A model generated the notes under the pieces. That model was not told the origin of the DNA, did not search any database, and saw only the letters and a list, made by a program, of their open reading frames with translations. Below, piece after piece: positions 22,709 through 32,512 of a stretch of DNA of 64,000 nucleotides. The stretch spans positions 73,069,699-73,133,698 of the forward strand of contig CM060307.1 in assembly GCA_030674185.1 (NCBI GenBank), written 5' to 3'. This stretch comes from Monoplex corrugatus (Eukaryota > Mollusca > Gastropoda > Littorinimorpha > Ranellidae). The stretch's first letter is position 1. Each line of letters starts with the position of its first letter. Made by a program: the position numbers and the translations under genes.

Positions 22709-25243
22709 GGTTTAGAGTACATCTTATGAGTTTATTGAAGAGGGATCCGTAGCACTTGGATTATACCAGATGTGCACCACCCAACTATCTACTATTGAGT
22801 CTACTGCTTCATTACAAGAGTCAGCCAGCCCAATGTGGTGGGGGGGGGGGAGAGGGTGGGGAGGGAGAAAGAGAGAGAGAAAGATAGAAGAGAAAGAGAG
22901 AGAGAGAGAAGGGAGGGAGGAGAGAGAGGGAGAGAGAAAGAATACATTCATTATGTACATAATACTACCACTACCAGGAGCTGACTCAAGTTACTGTTTA
23001 AACAAGTTTTGCCATTTTTATTTGTACAGTGTATAATATCAATTATGGATTTCCACAACATTTCCAGGAAAGGTTATCAATAACTCCCCCAATAAATTTC
23101 TTATTGTTGCTGTTGTTAAATGTATACAGTTGTTAAGTGTTAGTTCAGAAGAGATGTAATGATTATCAATGTTTTAGTTAAGATGAAAATGTTTGATAAA
23201 ATCAAAATTGTTTTTCCAGTCATGCCACATTTGGACAATTAACAGATTTTCACAACTTTCCAATTTCCTAAACTAAAAGGCTGGTAAAGTATGCAATATT
23301 ACACTACTGACCAACTTTTTTTTTTTTCAAATTTACTTTATTTCTTATAAAGCATGCAATATTCAAATACTGAACAATTTACCTATTTTCATTCTTCTCT
23401 AACTTCCTGAATTAGAAAATGCAATATCAAAATACTGCTGTTCAAAATACAGTGAACAACCAATGTTAATGTTGCATCAGAAACGGTACACTGACTTAGC
23501 AGAATGATTATCTGATACAGAAATGTAAAAAACAAGAAAATCACAAACAAACAAAAAAAACCAAACAAACAAACAAACAAAAAAGACAACTTGTATAAAT
23601 TTATGATTGCTGCGACCTCAAAATATTTCCTAAACATTATACACAATTCAAATCAAAGAAACCAAAGTAGAGCTACTGCCACATTCTTATTCTTTAAATC
23701 AAGAAATGCCGAAAACATACAAAAGTACAAAAATCTACCTATCTCCAAGAATGGATTCAGAATTGTTATTGTTACTATTTGTTATTCTTGTTTAAAGAAC
23801 AGCCAACTGCGCACAGCCATATCAGGGCTGTAACCATCTCAAAGCATATGCAATCCCTCACTGAGGAAAAAAAAAAAAAAAAAATTAAGTACACACATCA
23901 TTATCAATGCACTTGCACTTAACCAAAAGATACGCCCCTGGCACTACCCACTCAGTCCCATTTATTATCAGGGTACAAGCTTAAACGTAAGGACACTAAC
24001 TAAAACATACAAAAAAGGGCCTAAATTACCTAAAATTACTTCTGCACATCACATTTCCTTACAACAAAAGATGCGCTTAATACATGAATCCAGTTATCAA
24101 TCCTATAGAAAGTCTGCAAGGATAAGTTGTTTTTTTATCACATACAGTGAATGGAACAGCAATGCAGAAAATGATAGGAAGAAATGACAGAAAGCAAAGA
24201 AGCAAGGCAGAAACAAAGAAAATGACAGAAAAGAGGAAATTTCTAGCACAGAATTTCCAGAAAGTTGGGTTACTACTCATACTGAAAGAGCACCCGCATC
24301 CCCATGAGGGATGGAGTCAGAATACATATCTTATGTTCTCAACAATCCTTGATGTAAGAAATGGCAAAACTAAAATCATTTGGAAAAAATTCCAAAGACC
24401 TGTATAGGGAAACACTAAATATTTTTGAAATTTGTTTGTTATTATGAGAAAGAACTTGATGAGTAGTGTGTATTATTTAATAAACTCTGAAAGACCTGGA
24501 ACAGATAAATCATTTTTCACAAACTTTGCATGGCATGGAAAAAACACATTTTTCTAAATTTATGTCTTTCCCAAACCTTACGAACCCTGATGCATGCACA
24601 TACAATTACAAGCTTGCATTAAGCTCATAGTACCCTGCTCAAAGAAACAATGATAAAACACACAAACATAACAAAACAATAAAAATCAAAGTAAAGAAGA
24701 AAAAATAAAGAGAAAGATCTCAAATGTCAATGTGGATACAATTGTTAAAAATACTTTCTCTCGTTCTTATGTGAAGCTTGAACTGTGTAACTGTGAACCA
24801 TATATATCTTAACACCAAATCACAAGGCTGTACATGCTCACGACATTAGTGAAGAGCTGAAGACACTGCAAGTGTTAACTCTCATGGGCATGAATGGGGC
24901 CTGAACATCCCCATACATCCGCTCAATCCAAATGCAGAAACACGTTCCTTCACAGATGCAATACCAGATCTTTCCTGTACAGATGAAAAAAAACTAACTC
25001 TCGCCTTCACGTGCAAACAATGCAAGCAGAGAGGAACGGCAATATGTTGCCTCCAAACCAGTCCATGTTTTCCAAAGCTGCCAGCCAGTCTGTCAAAGTG
25101 TGTACAAAGGTACAAGTGTGTGGATTTAACCATGCCGCACATCCTAAAACGTGTGGACTAGTCCACTGCGCACAAGAGTATCTTAAAGATGGATTCCTCT
25201 TTGTGGTCCAGATGCAAAAACAAGTTGAAGTGGTGAGCTGCTT
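16621..25243 (-). other. ORF-free stretch downstream of the CREB stop; possible long 3' UTR in part
   Basis: About 8.6 kb of AT-rich sequence with few repeats compared with its surroundings. It contains (CA)n at 17323-17360, purine (GA)n tracts at 20619-20745 and 22675-22940, and Rep3 copy 2. No coding exon is supported on either strand. It lies directly 3' of the CREB stop codon, and CREB mRNAs in animals often have very long 3' UTRs, so part may be UTR. Several minus-strand AATAAA hexamers exist (for example opposite 21021-21026 and 21527-21532) and none is clearly decisive. Three Pumilio-type TGTACATA sites are present on the minus strand (19145, 21842, 22952). Confidence 0.45.
23780..24312 (+). 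repeat. Unclassified dispersed repeat, family Rep3, copy 2
   Basis: It aligns throughout with 8745-9300: GTTTAAAGAACAGCCAACTG, CATATCAGGGCTGTAACC, an internal poly-A of about 18, AAATTACCTAAAATTAC, ATAGGAAGAAATGACAG and GAGGAAATTTCTAGCAC. It ends at CTGAAAGAGCACCC. Confidence 0.8.
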
Positions 25244-25388
25244 TCATCCTTCTTTTTGACAATACAGCTCTTTTAAGGCTTTCAATTCTTCTATCAAAGT
25301 CTTGTTCTGATTTTCAAGCACTGCTACTCTGTTTTCTAAGCACTTCACATACTCCTTTTTCTTTCTCCGACACTCCCGTGCTGCTTCC
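25244..25388 (-). CDS. CREB1: CREB exon 6: basic region and leucine zipper, stop
   Basis: The acceptor CTGTTTCAG precedes 25388. It completes the split Arg codon and reads EAARECRRKKKEYVKCLENR, then VAVLENQNKTLIEELKALKE and LYCQKEG stop. This is almost identical to the CREB1/ATF1 bZIP, with DNA-contact residues N-x-A-A-x-E-C-R intact across the exon 5/6 junction. Confidence 0.97.
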
Positions 25389-28300
25389 CTGAAACAGTCA
25401 GTGCATATGAGTAAATCTCACATGTGACCACACATGTAAAAGACACAAACAAAATGACAATATCGATCGGAGAAATAAAACAGAACAGAAAAAGAAGGAA
25501 AAGGAAAAGAACGAAGCAGACAAAAAAGGAAAAAGGAAAAAGAAAACAACAGCAAAAATGATAAAAATTGTGAACAAACAAACAAACAAACAAAATAGAA
25601 AACAAACAAGCAGTTCAATGTACCTGTAGCAAAAACCAAGAGATAATGTGTGACTGACTTGGTTTAATACTGGAGTTTCATGTTTTTTATTGAAGACGGT
25701 TTCATCGCACTCGGACAATTCCATATATACACACTTTACTCAATTTGCCACCTGTTATCCAACAGATTCCTTCCACCTGCATAAAAACGTGTGCGCGGCA
25801 GGGTCTTGGGAAAAATTGTGGCATGCTCAAGGATCAAACCTACATCCCCTGCATTAAGAGCATGGTGCTCTAACCAATCGAGCTAAAAGGCCAACAATCG
25901 ATGATCATATGGACAAGAAAATATCTGATTTCCTGAGGGTGAAACACAGACAATAAATGTGAAATAATTCGATGACATTCTCATAAGACAGCAAATTGCA
26001 GTTTCTCTCTGCTAAATCTTCAAAAGAATAACACAACGTTATTTTCTCAACATTCGTGATGACAGAAGAATTCTCTGAGTAAATTCCCATTTAGCTAGTA
26101 CATTTACTATATCCAACTAATGCAGAGGCAAACTGGCACACAATCACTTTATTGTCAGCCAGAACCCCACCCATGTTTATTGAGAATTTGGTCAAAAGAT
26201 GTACACTGGTCAAAGATGCCCCCGGGTGGTGTTCCATCCTACTTGACTGCCCAGTTCATGTAAGAACAAGAGTACGCTTCCTCTTTTTTTTTCAGACAGC
26301 CAAATCAATAAATTAACTGGAAACTGGATGTTACATTTCTGTGTGCATACTGTGAGCTTATCTTGTGCATGTACTGTGCAAACACTTGTGCAATGCATGC
26401 ATGTTTATAAAAACAAGAAGGTATTTTATAAAAACGAGAAGGTAAACACCCATATGAACCACAGGTACAGACTGACCCTTCACCAACCTGGCTTGGTTGT
26501 CAAGAGCACCAGACAGCTGATCCTATATTGCAGCGATGTTATGTTTATCAAGAGAAGGGACAGACAGAGCAGCTATCCAGAAATGGGGAAAAAGACAGCC
26601 ACATTCAATGCCACATGTTGCCTGGTCAGGTAGATTGTGAATGAAAGAAGATGGTACAGTGGTGTGCACACTTTTCTTTTTTAAGCACATGTCCAGTTAA
26701 CTGAAACTGAGTTGAATAACCAACAAAGTGGAGGTGCCTGGGAAGCAGAGGAGGCAGCTACAGGCATAAGTTGCCCTGCAAGGTTCCCCTGGGTTAACTC
26801 ACCAAAGAACCCCTGTCCACCATCATCAACTCCCACTCTATAAAACACCACTTCTATGCTGATGACACCCAACTACTAGACAGTGACATACCAGACAATA
26901 TACAGCGCCTCTTGACTCGCACCACTGAGTGTTACTCGGACATTAAGAACTGGATGACGTTCAACAAACTTCAGCTTAATGATGACAAGACAGAAGCTAT
27001 CCTCACTGGCACCCGTCAAACTTCTCAGCTGCCTCCTCTTTCTCTCCCATTATGTAAAACATCAGTCCCAATTTCTGATTCAGCTAAAAACCTTGGTGTC
27101 TGCCTTGACTCTACCCTCTCCATGAACAACTTTGTTTCTCAAACTGCCAGATCTTGCTACTATCACCTCCATCGTATAAGCCTGATCAGGAAGTATCTCT
27201 CTGTCGAAACAACTGCAAAACTCGTTCTCTCCTTCATAATGTCTCGCATTGACTATTGCAATTCACTCCTGTCTGGTCTTCCTGCCTCCACCATTCACAT
27301 CCTGCAGCGCATTCAAAACAATGCTGCATGCCTTGTACTCAAAAAGAAAAAAGCTGACCACATATCTCCTCTCCTGGCACAACTTCACTGGCTCCCTGTA
27401 TCAAAGCGCATACAGTACAAACTAGACACCATGTGCTACAAAAGCCTCAATAACGCAGCCCCCGATTACCTGTCAAGCCTACTTGAGATCTATCTTCCCT
27501 CATGTACCCTCCACTCTGCCTCCGATCCTCTGACTTTTCGCTTTCCACGCACTAAGCTCAATACCTATGGTCCACGAGCCTTTTCTGTTTCTGGTCCACT
27601 CTCCTGGAACAAACTTCCTCTCTCAGTCCGTCAGCAACCTACTTTTGTCTCTTTCAAGTCCGCTCTCAAAACTCACCTTTTCTCCTCTGCATAAAATCCT
27701 AACCTCACTCAACCCCCCTCTGCAGCCTGTCTCCACTCGGAGGGGAATCACATTGTAATATATAATTGTATATAATAAGCTCTCTATAATTTTCCATTGC
27801 TTTTATTCTTTCTCCCCATTTATAGCCGTGTGCATGTGCGTGTGTTGTGTGTGTGTGTGTGTGTGGTGTGTGTGTGTTGTGTGTGTGTGGTGTGTGCGTG
27901 CGTGCTGCGTGCGTGTGCTGTGTCTGTTTTAGCGCTTAGATTTGATTTTATCAAGATTTTGCGCTATATAAAATATTGTATATTATTATTATTATATTAC
28001 AACAGAAAGGTGGAAGTGACAGGGGTTTGGGGAAAATGCTCAAGGTCGCAGGCTGGGCAATCCTGAGATTCCACCATGGATCAAGTCATGAACCATGCTT
28101 GCCCCTTCTACCATTTACTAATGTGGCCGCTTTGGGCAACAGCATGCAGAGTAAATCTCTATCAGCACACTAGCATGGAACCCCACAAAACGTCAGCATT
28201 ATGTGTTAGAACCTGCAGCCATGAGATATGGTAAAATATGTGGGATTCAATATTCAAGTTACGTAGTACATATAAAATTCATAAACATAATTTCTGACCA

Positions 28301-31300
28301 CAAAAGGCAAAGGCAAAAGATGTTATTGCTACATCTACCATACTGCATGGAACAATGGTCTCACCTATTCTTCAGTAACCGCAACTCCCTTTTTCGTGAT
28401 CCTTCTTCAGACATGTGTGGTGGACTAGACATGGGACTGCCAGCTGTTGCCATGACAACACCTTGCGGGAGAGAAGTGGCAATCTGATATGCTTGAACAT
28501 TGGTTCCTCCTACTGCAAAGCAAAAACACTTGTTCACAACAGCTATTGCTTTTGAACTTTACATTCATCCAGAATTAAAATCAAGGTTATTTCTGCAGAA
28601 AAACGCCATGAATTACTTTTATGACAAGGATAACAATAGCATACTTATCTATATTTAAACAAAAGATCAAAAGAAAAAAAAAAACGACAAACAAACTGAC
28701 AGAAATTAAAAGAAGAAAGAGAGTGAGCAAATGGCAAGAAACATCAGAATCACATAACACAAGTAGGAACTGCTCAATAAGTACAATGTGTTATAGCGCA
28801 ACAGTCACACTGACAATAGTTTAATTGTGAAGACCATCGACCTAAACACGATGTAAACACACATATAAAAAATATATAAAGAGAGAGAGAAGAGAGAGAG
28901 AGAGAGAGTCAGTCCAAAAATGAACACTGAACAATCGAAGAGAACTGAACAGCACAACTAAGCAACAGCTAATATTTAAAAAATAACTTACAGCTGCACT
29001 CACCATACTAATGGCATGTACAGTAGCAACAAAGATATGGTGACCCAGCACGAGAAACCAGGCTAAAGTGCACAATTTTCATTTTTGCAATTTGAACTTG
29101 TCTTAAAATTTCAAAGTTTGGGAACTGACATGCAAAGGCACAATTGATTTATCAGTTATTGTTTTCTTGTTAGATGCATCTGAACTTTGCATATCTACTT
29201 TTGACAAGGGAAATACTACATCTGTGAAATTCTGGAAAATAAATCTTCCTGGAAAAAATACTGTTTAGGGGTGTTTTCAGTAATAACATTTGAAAAAAAA
29301 CAACAACCTTTGGGTAATTGAAAACTGAATGTTGAACAGTTGAAACATGAACAGATCTTGGTTGATACAATTCTGACCCTATGCAGATATTTTCAGAGCT
29401 ATGAATGACTGGCTGTATCTTTAGTCAGGGTTTTTGTTGCTGCATCACATATTTCACAAAACAAGTTACCATTTCAGCACTGTGGATGGAGTTGTTGATA
29501 CACAACAGACCACTATAATAATAATAATAATAATAATACAATATTTATATAGCACAAAATCTTGATAAAATCAAATCTAAGCGCTGAAACAGACACACAC
29601 GCACGCACGCACGCATACACGCACCACACACACACACACACACACCACACACACACACACCACCGGCTAAAAATGGGGAGAAAGAATAAAAGCAATGGAA
29701 AATTATACATGTAGAGAGCATATGGGAAGTGGCAAGTTCCAACTCCCATCAGTTAAAAAAAAGAAAAAATGATTTCTTTTCCCCATATTGGCTTCCGACC
29801 AGAGTTGAGCATGCTATGGGCTCACAGTGAAAACCACGACTACACAGTCGAGTTTCGTCCACGTTGCGATGTGTCACAGAGCATTGCTTGAATTTCCTGA
29901 CAAACATTACAATTGAATCTTTTGGATGCCTGGATATATCGTGGTAATAAGCGTGTAGCGTACAGTCCTGTCACGCAATCTCATCACTTGTTCTGGCTCC
30001 AAAACTTAGCAATTACTGTCACTAATGATTAAGTAGGGAGCTTAGTGGACAACATCCTTAGTAAGCTAGATCAGAACAGATGCTGCTGAACCCCAAAGAA
30101 GTGACCCAACAGCAGTGAAGCATTTCCTCTTGTGAAGAATGTCCACATGGCAGCTTGACATCTCTGGCTACCATGGATTCCTAGCATGGGACTTCAAATG
30201 AATAACCTTGGAGTTAGTGATGGTGAGCTGGAACAAGCAGCATGGGATTGACATCACTGAAGTGGCACAGTAGTTGGGTCAGAAAAAATACCCCAAGAAA
30301 AAAAAACCCAACCCACAACAACTTCCCACAATACCTGGAATATAAAACTGGCCATCAGGACCCTGAGCATATTGCACAATGGTAGCACCGCCTCCCCCTG
30401 CAGAGGAAGCTGAAGTGGGACTGGAGTTGGTCATGGTCAGCGTCTGCAAACCCTGTGTGACTGGTGTGCCGTCAGCCAGCTGCAGCGTCCCCGCTGGCAC
30501 CACTAAAACAAATGAAAAACACTAAAAACTGTATCAGTTTTCCAGGACTACACAAACACAGTGGGTGATTTATAGCCCTGTTTTGTGTTGCAGGGGTTTA
30601 AGAAAATGTTCCACATGACCGACATGAGTATGATGAACACATTGCATACAATTTCAATTTACCATATTTCAACTTAAATGAAAAAAAAGAAAAAGGGGGG
30701 GGGGGGGGGGGGGGTCACTAATCACAAAACACAAGTAAACGAACACAACAATGGGAAAAGTTGTCTTCTAAACTTCATGTATTGGCAACATAACAGCAGA
30801 GACATTGGGTAAGGAAAAGTCACATATTTGTTAGGTGTATAAGAATAGTGACCGTCAGTTAAAAATCTATAGTAACCAAAGTATGCTGCACTCACACGAC
30901 AAACACAAAAATAAAGTGACTAAACCAATAAACACAACCCTGATGAGTGAAATACATGTAAACAGACAGCACAATAACTAAACGAGTAACTTCAACCCTG
31001 ATAAACAAAATAAACAGATAAATGAAGAGCACATTAACTAAACGGGGGAAGACACAGTGACTAAATCAGTACACAACCCTGATGAACAAAATAAATAGAT
31101 AAGTGGACAGCACAATGAGTAAGTGAGGGACACAATGACTAAATCAGTAAACACAACCCTGATGAACAAAATGAACTCCCACGCTGGAATACATACGATT
31201 CAGTATGTTTTTGTGCCTGTCTAGGAAGTAATCTTTGATCCACATACAAGAATCGATTATCTTGTGATTTTGAATCTGAACTACTCAGATGGAAACCACA

Positions 31301-32438
31301 ATTCTTGTCACCTTCTTGAGTCATTCTTACTTTACTCAGTTCAAACAACTTTTCTTTAAATCTATTCAAACGACTTTGACTATACTTTTAAATCGATCAC
31401 TTTATCCATTAATGAGTTAACTTTCAGGTTGTTTCAAGACACATCAAATCTGGATGTCTCTTTGATATATACTCTAAGTTACTAGTCTAAGGATTTCAAC
31501 TGAAGCCAAATAACAGATGGTAGATTATAATCTACACATATAATCAAATGAAACTGACTTATTTTTCATGTAAACACGACATGAAAGTATATTCTCAATT
31601 TTCATCAGCTTGTATTCTATCACAAGACAAAACAATACAATCACCTGAGAAACTGACGTAATTACCTTGTTGGTAATGAACAGAATTTGAAGAACTGGTC
31701 AGGTTTTGAGCTGCCTCATGGTCCCCATCCTGACTCCCGCTGCTGTTGGATTCTTCATCCATTTTACTTACGGGTGAGGACAGATCATTCAATATTTTTC
31801 TGTTGGAAAGGGGGGCAAAAGATGACACTGCTAGATTTGTAAACAAAATATTCATACTAACTGCCTAGAAAGCTTCACAAATTGTACATGCTTGTTCACT
31901 GTGCATCAACAATCATACATCACATGCAACCAACTCAGACTTCTTAAAAAAAAAAAAAGAAAAAGAAAAAAAAAAGGTGAAAACAACAGATGGCCACCCC
32001 ATTCTATCAATATCCCGTTGAATAGAAATGTATAAAATCCAGATTTTGCAAGGTCCTGACCCTTAAGAAGCTTCAGCTGAAATATAATACACTGAGGACA
32101 ACAGGACACTGACAGGCTCTAGAGTGTCACAACAGTGTGAAAACAGATTTAAGTACTGTGTTAAAAGTTCCTGGGAAAGCGCACCCCTTTTTCTTTTGAG
32201 ATATTAACTGTGGTCTAAGACTACATGTCACCCTACCCTGGTGGTCATAGGACATAGTGCTGTTGGTACAGCTTCACATACAGAAGATGACAACAATATG
32301 GGATATATAAGTTACTGGAAAAACAAAAATAAAAATCCACTGTTACATTGCACACCTGTATCTCTATCAATCTATTCATCTATCTGCCTATCTATCTACC
32401 TACCTACCTATAGATCTATAAAATAAATACATATAACT

Positions 32439-32512
<74 letters not shown>

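Noticed and set aside
24882..25142. Minus-strand frame just downstream of the CREB stop
   Set aside because: It lies 3' of the CREB stop codon with no recognisable domain; probably 3' UTR.
25818..25894. Functional tRNA-Lys gene
   Set aside because: A- and B-box-like blocks are present, but the acceptor and anticodon stems do not pair. More likely a SINE head or pseudogene.
26912..27694. 260-codon open frame as a host gene
   Set aside because: Near-identical sequence occurs at 36341 and in pieces at 40043, 50186 and 61651. It is the C-terminus of a LINE polymerase.
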